Under the pieces are notes generated by a model, which was not told the origin of the DNA, ran no database searches, and worked only from the letters and a program-made list of their open reading frames with translations. Made by a program: the position numbers and the translations under genes. Below, piece after piece: positions 19,956 through 29,667 of a stretch of DNA of 46,551 bases; position 1 is the stretch's first letter; every line of letters begins with the position of its first letter. Source of the DNA: Pseudomonadota bacterium (GTDB lineage Bacteria; Desulfobacterota; Desulfovibrionia; Desulfovibrionales; Desulfovibrionaceae); the NCBI GenBank assembly GCA_023403845.1, contig JAEYDL010000035.1, positions 1-46,551 of the forward strand, read 5' to 3'.

Positions 19956-21422
19956 ATGGATGCATTTTTCGTAGCGGCCGGGGAAATCTTTCAGATCAAG
20001 GTCATCCTGATTCTGCTGTGCGGCGTTTGCGGCGGAATCGTCATCGGGGCCATTCCGGGCCTGACGGCGACCATGGCCGTCGCCATCATGGCCTCCTTCA
20101 CCTTCCACATGGAACCGACGACGGCCATCATGGTTCTGCTTGGCGTCTACTTCGGCGGCATTTACGGCGGTTCCATTTCCGCGGTTCTTCTTCACATTCC
20201 CGGAACGCCCTCAGCCGTCATGACGGCGCTTGACGGTTTTCCCCTCGCTCGCAAGGGGGAAGGAGGGCGCGCCATCGGCATCGCCACATGGAGTTCGTTC
20301 ATGGGCGGACTGCTCGGCATGATCCTGCTCATCCTCTGTGCGCCGCTCATTGCAAGCTTCGCTCTGCGTTTCTCCGCTCCCGAATATTTTGCGCTGGCCG
20401 TCTTTGGCCTGAGCATCGTCGCGAGTCTGTCGGAAGAATCACTTGTCAAGGGACTCATTGCCGGTTTGCTCGGTCTTCTCGTATGCATGGTGGGAACAGA
20501 TCCCATGACGGGCATCGGCCGCTTCACTTTCGGCTCCACCGATCTCTATTCAGGCTTTCAGTTCATCCCCGTCATGATAGGTCTGTTCGGCCTTTCCGAA
20601 ATCTTTGGCCAGCTTTCAACCCAGAAGTATAACTTCGTGCCGCAGAAACTGACACACATCATGCCACGATTCAAGGAGATCACGCAGCTCTGGCCCACCG
20701 TTATCCGTTCCATGCTTATCGGCGTAGGCATCGGAGCCCTGCCCGGGACAGGAGGTTCCATCGCCTCGTTCGTGGCCTACAACAGCGCGAAAAACAACTC
20801 GAAGGAGCCTGAAGAATTCGGCAAGGGCAAGATTGAGGGCATAGCCGCCAGTGAAACCGCCAACAACGCCGCATGCAGCGGCGCACTCATGCCCATGCTG
20901 ACGCTCGGCATCCCCGGAGACGCCATCACCGCCATTCTCATCGGGGCCTTCATTCTGCATAACATGCAGCCCGGCCCCATGCTGTTCACATCCAGCCCGG
21001 AAGTTGTCTATTCCATTTATATTGGGGGAATCATCGCCAACATCTTCATGGCCCTGGCCGGGTTTCTCGCCGCCGGACTCTTCGCCAGACTTATCAGCTT
21101 TCCCTTCTATGTGCTGCTGCCCATCATTCTGTTTCTGTGCATCGTGGGCGCCTATTCCGTAAACAACAACCTGTTCGACGTGGGCGTCATGCTCGGTTTC
21201 GGACTGTTCGGCTGTGCACTCGTCAAGCTGGGAGTCCCTCTGACGCCGCTGGTGCTCGGCGTCGTCCTCGGCCCCATTCTTGAGGACAACCTCCGCACGA
21301 CCATAATCATGTCGCAAGGCGAGCTTTCCTATTTCTTTACTCGCCCGATAGCCATGTTTTTCCTCGCTCTGACCGCTTTCTCTCTGGTCTGGCAGGTGCG
21401 TAAACGCCGCCGGACAGCATGA
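19956..21422 (+). CDS. tctA: Tripartite tricarboxylate transporter large permease TctA
   Basis: 488 residues, about 12 membrane segments. Diagnostic sequences: GAIPGLTATMAVAIMASFTF near residue 30, GVYFGGIYGGSISAVLLHIP, and GVGIGALPGTGGSIASFVAY with the related second half ALMPMLTLGIPGDAITAILI. The two G/P-rich motifs mark the inverted repeats of the TctA fold that forms the transport path. Located between tctB and tctC on the same strand, 57 and 53 bp away. Confidence 0.95.
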   Translation: MDAFFVAAGEIFQIKVILILLCGVCGGIVIGAIPGLTATMAVAIMASFTFHMEPTTAIMVLLGVYFGGIYGGSISAVLLHIPGTPSAVMTALDGFPLARKGEGGRAIGIATWSSFMGGLLGMILLILCAPLIASFALRFSAPEYFALAVFGLSIVASLSEESLVKGLIAGLLGLLVCMVGTDPMTGIGRFTFGSTDLYSGFQFIPVMIGLFGLSEIFGQLSTQKYNFVPQKLTHIMPRFKEITQLWPTVIRSMLIGVGIGALPGTGGSIASFVAYNSAKNNSKEPEEFGKGKIEGIAASETANNAACSGALMPMLTLGIPGDAITAILIGAFILHNMQPGPMLFTSSPEVVYSIYIGGIIANIFMALAGFLAAGLFARLISFPFYVLLPIILFLCIVGAYSVNNNLFDVGVMLGFGLFGCALVKLGVPLTPLVLGVVLGPILEDNLRTTIIMSQGELSYFFTRPIAMFFLALTAFSLVWQVRKRRRTA

Positions 21423-21475
21423 CTTCAAACGCAAACGGAAGTTCCCGGTAATCTTCAACCTGTTCAGGAGGAAAC

Positions 21476-22456
21476 ATGTTCTCCCTGCCCCTTTCACGTT
21501 TCGTCTGCAGTCTCATGTTCGCGGCTGGTCTTGTGCTGAGCGGATTCGCTCCGGCGCAGGCCGTCGACTATCCCGCCAAGCCCATTACCGTATATGTCGG
21601 TTTCGCTCCCGGTGGAGGAACGGATCAGGTTGCCCGCTTTCTGTGCGGCATGATCGAACAAAAACTGGGACAACCCGTTGTAGTTTCCAACATTCCCGGG
21701 GCAAGCGGCGCGCGCAGCATCAAGGATACCGTCAGGGCCAGACCGGACGGCTATACAGTGCTGTTCATGACCTCCAACCTGTCCACGCTGCAGGCAACGG
21801 GGCATTCCCCTTACACATATAAGGATCTGAAGCAGATCGCAGGGGTCAACTTTGATGCCCCTGCTCTGATCGTCCGGACGGATTCTCCCTGGAAAACACT
21901 GGAAGACTTCACCGCCGCAGCCAAGGCTTCTCCCAAAAAAATCAATGTCGGCAGCGGAACGCCGGGCGGCCTCTGGCATTTATCCATTCTGGCGCTGGAA
22001 CATGCCGCAGAAATCAAGGTAAATACCGTCCCCTCCACCAGCGGCGGCGCAGCAGCAGCCATCCGGCTCATGGGCAAGCATCTGGACGCCATCATCGTTC
22101 CGCCGAACGAAGCTCTGGCGCAGCTCAAGTCCGGAGAATTCCGCATGCTGGCCATCATGACTGAAGATCGCATCGCCAATTTCCCCGACGTTCCTACGTT
22201 CAAGGAAAAGGGGCTTGATCTGGTCATCGCCTCGCATCGCGGTTTCCATGCTCCGAAAAACACCCCCGATGACATCGTACAGAAGCTGGCTGGATTGCTG
22301 CAGGAAGCAGTCGCGTCTCCCCAGTATGCGGAATTCATGACCCAGACTTTCTCCAATGCGCTTTTTGAAGGGCCAGAAGAATTCACGAAATATCTGGAAT
22401 GGGAACTGCCAGCCTATACGGAACTTGTCGAAAAGGCGGGACTCAAGGTCAAATAA
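21476..22456 (+). CDS. tctC: Tripartite tricarboxylate transporter substrate-binding protein TctC
   Basis: 326 residues. Signal peptide about 1-30 (FVCSLMFAAGLVLSGFAPAQ AVDYP). BugT/TctC features: YPAKPITVYVGFAPGGGTDQ, GQPVVVSNIPGASG, ARPDGYTVLFMT, and PDVPTFKEKGLDLVIASHRG. Periplasmic binder that delivers substrate to TctAB. AGGAGGAAAC before ATG. Operon ends at a 12-bp hairpin (22473-22518) shared with the convergent SDR gene. Confidence 0.95.
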   Translation: MFSLPLSRFVCSLMFAAGLVLSGFAPAQAVDYPAKPITVYVGFAPGGGTDQVARFLCGMIEQKLGQPVVVSNIPGASGARSIKDTVRARPDGYTVLFMTSNLSTLQATGHSPYTYKDLKQIAGVNFDAPALIVRTDSPWKTLEDFTAAAKASPKKINVGSGTPGGLWHLSILALEHAAEIKVNTVPSTSGGAAAAIRLMGKHLDAIIVPPNEALAQLKSGEFRMLAIMTEDRIANFPDVPTFKEKGLDLVIASHRGFHAPKNTPDDIVQKLAGLLQEAVASPQYAEFMTQTFSNALFEGPEEFTKYLEWELPAYTELVEKAGLKVK

Positions 22457-22472
22457 CTGGCCAGTCAAAAGA

Positions 22473-22518
22473 GGCCCCTCGTCAATCCCGGTTGTTCAGG
22501 AGTCGACGAGGGGCCTAT
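22473..22518. terminator. Hairpin between convergent tctC and SDR genes
   Basis: Perfect 12-bp arms AGGCCCCTCGTC and GACGAGGGGCCT. No T-run on either side, but position between two convergent genes and its strength suit a bidirectional stop. Confidence 0.6.
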
Positions 22519-22582
22519 TCGTCAAAGATATCAGGCGACATTCTTCGGTTCGCTGCCGATGACGCAACCAGAGGCGTTCCCG

Positions 22583-23347
22583 TTACATGGATTCGTAACC
22601 ACCATCCAGCGTATAAATGGACCCATGCACGTAATCGGCCAGGTCGGAAGCCAGATAAAGCACGCTTCCGGCGACATCATCAGGCTCGCCCCAGCGCTTG
22701 CAGGGAATCCGCTCGTAGACCTTCTGCGTGCGGCCCTCATGTGTATGCAGTCCGCGCGTCATGTCCGAACGCACGAAACCGGGGGCAATGCCGTTCACAT
22801 TGATGCCCCGGGAGGCCCACTCGTTGGCGAGAGATTTGGTCAGACCGCTCAGACCATGCTTGGCCGCAGCGTAGCCGATGCTGCCCGCGCCTCCGGACAA
22901 GCCCATCACGGAAATGATGTTGATGATCTTGCCGCGGCTTCCCGTATCCAGCCAGTGTCTGGCGCAGGCAAGAGACAGAATGTAAGGAGCCGTGAGGTCC
23001 AGCTCGAGAATGGCGTCCCAGTCCTCTTCCTTGAATTCGATGGCTGACTTCGAGCGCAGAAGCGATCCGGCATTGTTGACCAGAATGTCGGGGTGGCCGA
23101 TTCGTTCCACGACGGCGGGAACCAGCGCATGCGTCTGCTTGCGAACAGTCAGATCGCAGGGAACAAAGCAGAAACGACGCCCCATGGCCGTAATCCGCTC
23201 GCCCAGCTCGGGGTTTTCCTTCCGGCTGCATACGGCGATGTCCGCCCCCGCTTCGGCGAGCGCCAGAGCAATGGCCTGTCCTATCCCTCTGCTGGCTCCG
23301 GTAACCAAAGCCAGTTTTCCATCAAGTCGCATCTTTTCGAGAAACAT
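22583..23347 (-). CDS. SDR oxidoreductase, KduD/gluconate 5-dehydrogenase-like
   Basis: 254 residues from ATG 23347 (GGAGGGATAT ribosome site; the frame extends upstream without one). Rossmann motif TGASRGIGQAIALALAEAGA (about 13-32), NNAG at 92, catalytic Ser in ISVMGLSGG and YAAAKHG (Tyr-x3-Lys), C-terminal IPCKRWGEPDDVAGSVLYLA and DGGY. IPxxRWG and the overall pattern are closest to KduD-type sugar-acid dehydrogenases. It lies 108 bp downstream of the acyl-ACP thioesterase gene on the same strand. Substrate is uncertain. Confidence 0.85.
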   Translation of the reverse strand: MFLEKMRLDGKLALVTGASRGIGQAIALALAEAGADIAVCSRKENPELGERITAMGRRFCFVPCDLTVRKQTHALVPAVVERIGHPDILVNNAGSLLRSKSAIEFKEEDWDAILELDLTAPYILSLACARHWLDTGSRGKIINIISVMGLSGGAGSIGYAAAKHGLSGLTKSLANEWASRGINVNGIAPGFVRSDMTRGLHTHEGRTQKVYERIPCKRWGEPDDVAGSVLYLASDLADYVHGSIYTLDGGYESM

Positions 23348-23455
23348 ATATCCCTCCATGTTTCCAAAAGTATTTCGGGGAGAGACATAGGACAAGCCTC
23401 CCGAAGACGCAAGCGCAGAATTCCGTTTCTCCAAAGTTTGTGGACGATGAGCGGC

Positions 23456-24235
23456 TCAGGGCATATGGAGCACAGGGCGAGAACGCCAGCGGCTTATGGC
23501 CCGGCAAACGTCGCCGCCGTCTCCGGCGGCTCTCATGATGCCGTGCACAAGCCCGAACGCGCCATCTTCTCCGGTCGCCGGAGAGCAGCGACTGGCCAGC
23601 GTTTCTCCGGGAAAACATTCCGCACGGAAGGAAACGTCAAGCACGGAAGGAATGATACGAGAACCGTCCTCCGAAGAAATGCCCTCCAGAAGCCAGCCCA
23701 GGTAGCGAACATTGTTCACATGTCCATTCATGTCCAGATCATCCTTGCGCACGAGAACAGGAACGGAGGACGCTGCGTCGCGCAGCCGGGGCAGAACGCG
23801 GGAGGAAAAGGGTTCACAGGGCAGCGTCTTCAACGGATAGGCGGCCAGCAGCTCATCCGGCATGGTCACAATACGTCGCGTCTGGAGATCCATGACCGTC
23901 CATGCACTCGTCGCTCGCACCAGTGGTCTTCCCGTTTCATCCAGCACTTCGTACCCTCGATGCCCGAGATGTTCCATCTTCGCCGGCCAGGTCCGTATCC
24001 GAACTGTCTGTCCCACGGCCGGGAGTCCTTCGATATACAGGATCAGCCGCGTGAGAATCCATGTCATGCCCCTGCTGAACACAAGCTCGTCCCCGAATCC
24101 GAGGTCGGCCGCGTTCAGCGCCGCCGCCTCCTGAAACCAGTCGGCCACCGAGGAAAGCCTGGCCCTCCCGTCCGTTCCCGTTTCGCTGTAGCGCACCTGC
24201 AGTTCCATGTCGAACTGCGGATAGTCCTGAACCAT
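23456..24235 (-). CDS. Acyl-ACP thioesterase (FatA/TesA-type hot-dog pair)
   Basis: 259 residues from ATG 24235 (GGGAGAAAAACT before it). Two hot-dog domains: the first with FDMELQVRYSETGTDGRARL, WFQEAAALNAADLGFG and GMTWILTRLILYIEGLPAVG; the second with RKDDLDMNGHVNNVRYLGWL, which holds the catalytic Asn-His pair. Releases fatty acids from acyl-carrier protein in the cytoplasm. The frame is open for another 590 codons upstream opposite the metY gene; that part is not coding. Divergent from metY with 120 bp between starts. Confidence 0.88.
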   Translation of the reverse strand: MVQDYPQFDMELQVRYSETGTDGRARLSSVADWFQEAAALNAADLGFGDELVFSRGMTWILTRLILYIEGLPAVGQTVRIRTWPAKMEHLGHRGYEVLDETGRPLVRATSAWTVMDLQTRRIVTMPDELLAAYPLKTLPCEPFSSRVLPRLRDAASSVPVLVRKDDLDMNGHVNNVRYLGWLLEGISSEDGSRIIPSVLDVSFRAECFPGETLASRCSPATGEDGAFGLVHGIMRAAGDGGDVCRAISRWRSRPVLHMP

Positions 24236-24355
24236 AGTTTTTCTCCCTTTCACCCGTCCCATGCGGAAAACATACCCGGACGAAGATTGACATAGGAAAC
24301 CGTATTGATACAACCGGGCGAACGATCCATCCATACCGTTACCGGAGCATCCGCC

Positions 24356-25621
24356 ATGGAAATAGAAACGCAATGTCTGTATGCGGGCTACACCCCGAAA
24401 AACGGAGAGCCGCAGGCCCTTCCCATCTGCCAGAGCACCACTTTCAAATACGACTCCACCGAGCAGGTAAGCAAGCTCTTTGATCTGGAAGAAGCAGGTT
24501 TTTTCTATACGCGCCTCGGCAATCCCACCGTGGATGCCGTGGAGCAGAAAATTGCAGCTCTTGAAGGCGGCATCGGCGCTTTGTGCACCTCTTCGGGACA
24601 AGCGGCCAGCATGCTCGCTATCCTGAACATCGCCTCGTGCGGCGATCACTTCATCAGCTCTTCGGCCATATACGGGGGGACGCTCAATCTGTTTGCCGTT
24701 ACGCTGAAAAAGCTCGGCATTGAAGTCACCTTCGTCGACCCGGAAGCTCCCGACGATGAAATCCGGGCGGCATTCCGCCCCAACACCAAGGCCCTGTTCG
24801 GGGAAACCATTTCCAATCCCAGCATCGACGTGCTGGACATCGAACGTTTCGCCCGGCTTGCGCACGAGAACGGCGTACCGCTTATCGTAGACAATACCTT
24901 TGCCACCCCCGTGCTGTGCCGTCCCTTTGAATTCGGTGCGGATATCATCGTACACTCCACCACGAAATACATGGACGGACATGCCCTGCAAATGGGCGGC
25001 GTAATTGTGGACAGCGGCAAGTTCGACTGGACGAACGGCAAGTTTCCCGAATTCGTCGAGCCGGACGAATCCTATCACGGCATCGTCTATACGCAAGCCT
25101 TCGGCAAGGCTGCATACATCACCAAGGCCCGCACCCAGCTCATGCGCGACATGGGAACGTGCCAGACGCCGTTCGGGGCCTTCATCATCAATCAGGGCCT
25201 GGAAACCCTTCCTCTCCGCATCGAACGCCATAGTCGGAATGCCGAAGAGGTGGCTCGCTTCCTTGTCTCCTCCGACAAGGTGGAATCCGTGCGCTACCCC
25301 ACGCTGGACGGCAACCCTTACAAGGAACGGGCCGCCAAATATCTGCCCAAGGGATGCAGCGGCGTCATCTCCTTTACCCTCAAGGGGGGACGCGAAGCCG
25401 GAGCCAGGTTCATCGACAGTCTGAAAATGATCTCCCTGCTTGTGCATGTCGCGGATATCCGCACCTGCGTTCTGCATCCAGCCAGCTCCACCCATCGCCA
25501 GCTGAGCGACGAACAGCTTGTCAATGCGGGCATTACCCCCGGCATGGTCCGTCTGTCCGTCGGCCTCGAAAACGTAAAGGACATCATCGCCGATCTTCAA
25601 CAGGCTCTTGAACAGGCCTGA
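24356..25621 (+). CDS. metY: O-acetylhomoserine sulfhydrylase (PLP-dependent)
   Basis: 421 residues from ATG 24356 (GGAG 8 bp upstream; an earlier ATG at 24305 lacks support). Cys/Met-metabolism fold: ETQCLYAGYTPKNGEPQALP, RLGNPTVDAVEQKIAALEGG, SSGQAASMLAIL, and PLP lysine in HSTTKYMDGHA (about Lys204). DESYHGIVY and the long insertion before TKARTQLMRDMG are typical of MetY rather than cystathionine enzymes. Makes homocysteine from O-acetylhomoserine and sulfide, which fits a sulfidogenic host. Single gene ending in a perfect hairpin. Confidence 0.92.
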   Translation: MEIETQCLYAGYTPKNGEPQALPICQSTTFKYDSTEQVSKLFDLEEAGFFYTRLGNPTVDAVEQKIAALEGGIGALCTSSGQAASMLAILNIASCGDHFISSSAIYGGTLNLFAVTLKKLGIEVTFVDPEAPDDEIRAAFRPNTKALFGETISNPSIDVLDIERFARLAHENGVPLIVDNTFATPVLCRPFEFGADIIVHSTTKYMDGHALQMGGVIVDSGKFDWTNGKFPEFVEPDESYHGIVYTQAFGKAAYITKARTQLMRDMGTCQTPFGAFIINQGLETLPLRIERHSRNAEEVARFLVSSDKVESVRYPTLDGNPYKERAAKYLPKGCSGVISFTLKGGREAGARFIDSLKMISLLVHVADIRTCVLHPASSTHRQLSDEQLVNAGITPGMVRLSVGLENVKDIIADLQQALEQA

Positions 25622-25627
25622 GCTCGC

Positions 25628-25656
25628 CATTCCGGGAGGTTCAGCCTCCCGGAATG
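25628..25656 (+). terminator. Terminator of metY
   Basis: Arms CATTCCGGGAGG and CCTCCCGGAATG, loop TTCAG, followed by CCCCTTGCCCC rather than a T-run; 7 bp after the stop. Confidence 0.65.
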
Positions 25657-25913
25657 CCCCTTGCCCCTTCTTATTTTCCCCTTTGTCCCGTAAATGTCCT
25701 GCGGGGGAGCGGGAACCAGGCACAGACGACAGAAAAACCTCTCCCGCACCTCCAAAAATCATACACAAATCAGGCAACAAGGCGTAAAGACAGGGCAAAC
25801 AGGATATTTTTTCTCTTCCCTGCGAAAAAACCTGCCCGCCGCCCTTCCCTTTTCGAAAGCCGCACTGACCCGGCGCGGCGGCATCACGCTCATCCGATTT
25901 TCCCGGAGTTGCC

Positions 25914-27179
25914 ATGTCAAGATGCCTTTTTCTGCTGTTCCTGCTGCTGACAATGTCCATGACCATTCCCCTTCCATCCGTCGGACAGAACGACATGAAA
26001 CTTGTCAAACAGGTCGTCTTGTCGCGGCATGGCGTCCGCAGCCCGACCCAGCCCGCAGCCGAACTTCATTCGTGGAGCAGCAGGGAATGGCCAGTCTGGC
26101 CGGTAGAACGGGGTGAACTCACCCCCCGCGGCGCGGAACTTGTCATGGCGCAATGGCAACAGGAACGGCAACGTCTGGAAGTACTGCATCTGCTGCCTCC
26201 CAAGGCCTGTCCATCCCCTTCCTCTCTCTTCGTCTATGCTGATCTGGATCAGCGTACTCAGGCCACGGCTGGCGCCATTTTGCTCGGTCTGGCGCCTGAG
26301 TGCGCCATTCCCTACGCCACGGCATCGACGCGAATGGACCCGCTGTTTCATCCTGTCAAGGCAGGCGTGGAACGCCTTGACCGGAAGGCGGTGGAACGGG
26401 ACATCCTCGCGACGGCCGGCGGTTCGCTCGCCGTGCTGGAAGAGGAACTCTCATCGGGAATCGAAACCGTCGCCTCCGTCATCGGCCGACCTGGTCCTGG
26501 TTTCTGTATGGAAAATCGCAGCCCGGCCCCCTGCAGTCTCATGACCATTCCCTCCCATGTGGCCTTCAGTGAGAAAGGCGATACGGTCACTCTCGAAGGA
26601 CGACTCGGCATAGCCGGCAGTCTTGCGGAAATTTTTCTTCTGGAATACGGACAATGGCCGGGAAAGCCTTCTGGCTGGGGACTGGCGGACAAGACAGCCC
26701 TGCAACACATGCTGCCCGTGCACAGCCGCGTTTTCGACACGATCAACCGGGCACCATCTGTGGCACGGGCACGGGGCGGTCTGCTGCTGGAAGCCATGCA
26801 TGCAGCCCTGTTCGGCCAGGCCGCCAATCCCGCCGTCAATGCAGCCGATCTGATCGTGTTTGTCGGACACGACACCAACATCGCTACAGTCGGGGCTTTG
26901 CTCGGTCTGCACTGGAAACTGCCCGACTATCCGCCGGACGGCATCCCGCCCGGAAGCTGCCTGATCCTGAATTTATGGGAGACCGGCGATACAAAATTCG
27001 TCACAGCGGAGTTCGCGGCGTTGTCAATGGATGCCCTGCATGCATCGCGCATCCGCCCCGATGGGCTGCACAGGACAGCTTTGTCGCTCGAACATCTGTC
27101 CGGAATGCCGGATATGCCACTTCGCTGCCCGGCAACGACCTTTTCTGCCAGGATTCGTACAGCTCTGAACACCCATTGA
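25914..27179 (+). CDS. Periplasmic histidine acid phosphatase (phytase/AppA-like)
   Basis: 421 residues. Signal peptide 1-25 (CLFLLFLLLTMSMTIPLPSV). Catalytic RHGVRSP at 38-44, where His39 is phosphorylated, and the proton donor pair HD in FVGHDTNIATVGALLG near residue 320. Other family marks: DLDQRTQATAGAILLGLAPE. Length is normal for AppA/Agp-type enzymes that release phosphate from sugar phosphates or phytate. Stands alone; the next gene is msrB 72 bp on. Confidence 0.88.
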   Translation: MSRCLFLLFLLLTMSMTIPLPSVGQNDMKLVKQVVLSRHGVRSPTQPAAELHSWSSREWPVWPVERGELTPRGAELVMAQWQQERQRLEVLHLLPPKACPSPSSLFVYADLDQRTQATAGAILLGLAPECAIPYATASTRMDPLFHPVKAGVERLDRKAVERDILATAGGSLAVLEEELSSGIETVASVIGRPGPGFCMENRSPAPCSLMTIPSHVAFSEKGDTVTLEGRLGIAGSLAEIFLLEYGQWPGKPSGWGLADKTALQHMLPVHSRVFDTINRAPSVARARGGLLLEAMHAALFGQAANPAVNAADLIVFVGHDTNIATVGALLGLHWKLPDYPPDGIPPGSCLILNLWETGDTKFVTAEFAALSMDALHASRIRPDGLHRTALSLEHLSGMPDMPLRCPATTFSARIRTALNTH

Positions 27180-27251
27180 CCGCCTCGTTCCGCTCCCTGC
27201 ACTTCCGAACCTCCACACCCGACCACACTTCGCTTTCACAAGGAAAAAGCC

Positions 27252-27641
27252 ATGCTTCCGCTTACCGCTGCCGAACACCGCGTCATCAGGGAAAAAGCCA
27301 CTGAACCTCCCTTTTCGGGAGCCTACTGGAACCACAGGGAAGCTGGCATCTACGTCTGCCGTAACTGTGGCGCACCTCTATACCACTCCGAGGACAAATT
27401 CGACTCAGGTTGTGGCTGGCCGAGTTTTGATGACGCCATCTCCGGAGCTGTCCGCCGAACGCACGATGCGGACGGCATCCGGACCGAAATTGTCTGCGCG
27501 GCCTGTGGCGGACACCTCGGGCACGTCTTCGAGGGGGAACGACTTACGCCCAAAAATATCCGTCACTGCGTCAATTCGCTCTCCATGAGCTTCATCCCCG
27601 TATGGAAGGAAGCATCCAGCAATAAAAACCACCTTAAATAA
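27252..27641 (+). CDS. msrB: Peptide-methionine (R)-S-oxide reductase
   Basis: 129 residues. Zinc cysteines in YVCRNCGAPLY and VCAACGGHLGHVF; FDSGCGWPSF carries the substrate-pocket Trp; the catalytic cysteine is in RHCVNSLSM. All hallmarks of MsrB, a cytoplasmic repair enzyme reducing methionine-R-sulfoxide. AAGG precedes ATG. The stop codon TAA is immediately followed by a 25-bp GA tract. Confidence 0.95.
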   Translation: MLPLTAAEHRVIREKATEPPFSGAYWNHREAGIYVCRNCGAPLYHSEDKFDSGCGWPSFDDAISGAVRRTHDADGIRTEIVCAACGGHLGHVFEGERLTPKNIRHCVNSLSMSFIPVWKEASSNKNHLK

Positions 27642-27665
27642 GAGAGAGAGAGAGAGAGAGAGAGA
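27641..27665. repeat. (AG)12 tract starting at the msrB stop codon
   Basis: Twenty-five bases of alternating A and G, beginning with the last base of the msrB stop. Similar tracts follow the stop of the sigma-54 activator gene (36188-36202) and occupy 46453-46504. Confidence 0.95.
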
Positions 27666-27946
27666 CGAAAAACAGCAGAGATCGCCGAAGGGAAAAACTT
27701 TCAGCCCCCTGAACCCCTTGCAAGCCCGGCAGCAAAATGTCGCAACGCCCCCAGGATGCGAAGAGAACCTTTGTGAAAAGGACGCTTCTGGCAAACGGCA
27801 TCCTGGACTTCCTAAATCCGGGCATATCGCTGAAAAGGAAAGAATCGCCCCGGCCTTCTGGAAAAGCGATGCCATGGCCCGGAATATTGCGGAACCAATC
27901 CTGATTCCATAAGAAATCGCGCCCGGTGCGAGAGCCGCATATAAAA
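27666..27946. other. Intergenic region after msrB
   Basis: About 280 bp without a credible gene between convergent msrB and the sodium symporter gene. Short frames present show no family features. Confidence 0.5.
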
Positions 27947-27974
27947 GGAGCGCGTCCAGAAATGAACGCGCTCC
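27941..27974 (-). terminator. Terminator of the sodium symporter gene
   Basis: On the minus strand GGAGCGCGT, loop, ACGCGCTCC followed by TTTTAT; 22 bp after the stop. Confidence 0.75.
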
Positions 27975-27996
27975 GAATCAGCAGGAACAGGCGAAA

Positions 27997-29379
27997 CTAT
28001 TTGCCAAACTTGTCGATATATCCCTGAATGAACACAAAAAAGACGATGGCCGGCAGTACATACTTGACATACAGCCGCAGACAGCGAGGGAACATGAGTC
28101 CCTTTCCGGAGTCGGCCTCGGCGATGAAGTTGTCCCAGCCCCAGCCTTTCTTGTAGCAGCAGAAGAACAGGAAGACCATGGAACCGAGCGGCAGCAGATT
28201 GTTGCTGACGATGAAGTCTTCGAGGTCGAGAATGCCCGATCCCGGCCCGAAAGGCTGAATGCCGGACAACTCGCTGAATCCCAGCGCACAGGGGATGGAA
28301 AGCAGAAAGATGAGAATGCCGTTGACGACCACGGCCCTTTTGCGGCTCCAGTGCAGCACATCGATGGAATAGGCCACGATGTTCTCAAACACGGCAATGA
28401 CCGTGGTCAGTGCCGCAAAACTCATGAACACGAAAAACAGGAAACCCCAGAACCGTCCTCCGGGCATGCTGTTGAACACATTAGGCAGCGTGACGAATAC
28501 GAGTCCCGGTCCGGAATCAGCGTCCACACCGAAGGAGAAACAGGCCGGAAAGATGATCATGCCCGCCATCAAGGCCACGATCGTATCCAGAATCATGATG
28601 TTGACGGATTCGCCGGTCAGCGAGCGCTGCTTGTCGATATAGCTTCCAAAGATGGTCATGCAGCCAATGCCGAGACTCAGAGTAAAGAAGGCCTGTCCCA
28701 TAGCCGCATAAACGGCTTCCCAAAGACCTTCATCTATCATTTTGCCGAAGTCAGGCTTGAGATAAAACGCGATGCCTGCCTCGGCGTTGGGCAACGTGAC
28801 GGCGCGGATCACAAGGAATCCCATGACTACGAACAGACAGGCCATCATGAGCTTGGTCACTCGCTCCACACCCCGCTGCAATCCGAGCGCGCACACGGAA
28901 AGTCCAATCAGGACGGTCAGCGTCATCCATCCCATCTGTCCGGCAGGGTCGGCGAGCGAGGCCCCGAAAAATTCCCCGACCTGCCCCGGAGACAGTCCGG
29001 CCAGATTGCCCGAGGCCATATGCCAGCAGTAGGCCATCATCCAGCCCGTGACCGTGGTGTAGAACATCATGAGCACATAGGGACCGATGATGATTCCGTA
29101 TCCGAACAGATGCCAGCGGGTTCCCCTGGGTTCAAGAATCTGGAACGCCCGGCCCATGCCCTTCTGGGCGGCACGCCCCACGGAGAATTCCATGACCATG
29201 ATGGGAAGACCGAGAATAATCAGAAACAAAATGTAGATCAGAACGAAAGCCGCTCCGCCGTATTCCCCGGTAATGAACGGGAAACGCCACACGTTCCCCA
29301 GACCGATCGCGCAACCAGCCGACAACAGAAGGAAACCCAGACGGCTTCCCAGCATTTCTCTCGTGTCACCCTGACTCAA
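27997..29379 (-). CDS. Sodium-dependent transporter of the NSS (SLC6) family
   Basis: 460 residues, 11-12 membrane helices as in bacterial LeuT relatives. Sequence LGFLLLSAGCAIGLGNVWRF followed by PFITGEYGGAAFVLIYI is the conserved TM1 with unwound GxGNxWRFP substrate/sodium site. The start is probably TTG 29379 with AAGGGGAAAGAGA upstream; ATG 29355 is the alternative. Imports amino acids or related compounds with sodium. Last helix is short and no partner subunit is adjacent. Confidence 0.9.
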   Translation of the reverse strand: MSQGDTREMLGSRLGFLLLSAGCAIGLGNVWRFPFITGEYGGAAFVLIYILFLIILGLPIMVMEFSVGRAAQKGMGRAFQILEPRGTRWHLFGYGIIIGPYVLMMFYTTVTGWMMAYCWHMASGNLAGLSPGQVGEFFGASLADPAGQMGWMTLTVLIGLSVCALGLQRGVERVTKLMMACLFVVMGFLVIRAVTLPNAEAGIAFYLKPDFGKMIDEGLWEAVYAAMGQAFFTLSLGIGCMTIFGSYIDKQRSLTGESVNIMILDTIVALMAGMIIFPACFSFGVDADSGPGLVFVTLPNVFNSMPGGRFWGFLFFVFMSFAALTTVIAVFENIVAYSIDVLHWSRKRAVVVNGILIFLLSIPCALGFSELSGIQPFGPGSGILDLEDFIVSNNLLPLGSMVFLFFCCYKKGWGWDNFIAEADSGKGLMFPRCLRLYVKYVLPAIVFFVFIQGYIDKFGK

Positions 29380-29667
29380 TCTCTTTCCCCTTGTCCGCTT
29401 CGCCTCTTCCCCTCGCGATCCCCTGTCGGCATCCAGTATCCGAGAAAAGACGAAACTGATGAAATTGCCTCATGAAAAGAAGACCGCGAAACGCCGGCCT
29501 TCCTCCGCCCATCACGGAAATCTCCCGCACGGGCCGAGTCGTCGGTCTCCTTGCCGCAAAACCGGCAATACGGAAGGTTTGTTAACTTATCAGAAAAAGC
29601 CCCTGTCCCGCAATCCCGCACGACTCCGGAAAAAGGATATTTTCTCAATAGATGAAGCTAATCGCTT
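29380..29667. other. Intergenic region upstream of the symporter gene
   Basis: No gene found. It should hold the symporter promoter on the minus strand, but no clear -35/-10 was located. Confidence 0.4.

Noticed and set aside
24236..26008. N-terminal 590 codons of the open frame of the thioesterase
   Set aside because: Opposite strand to metY; no domain, and the thioesterase start at 24235 has a ribosome site.
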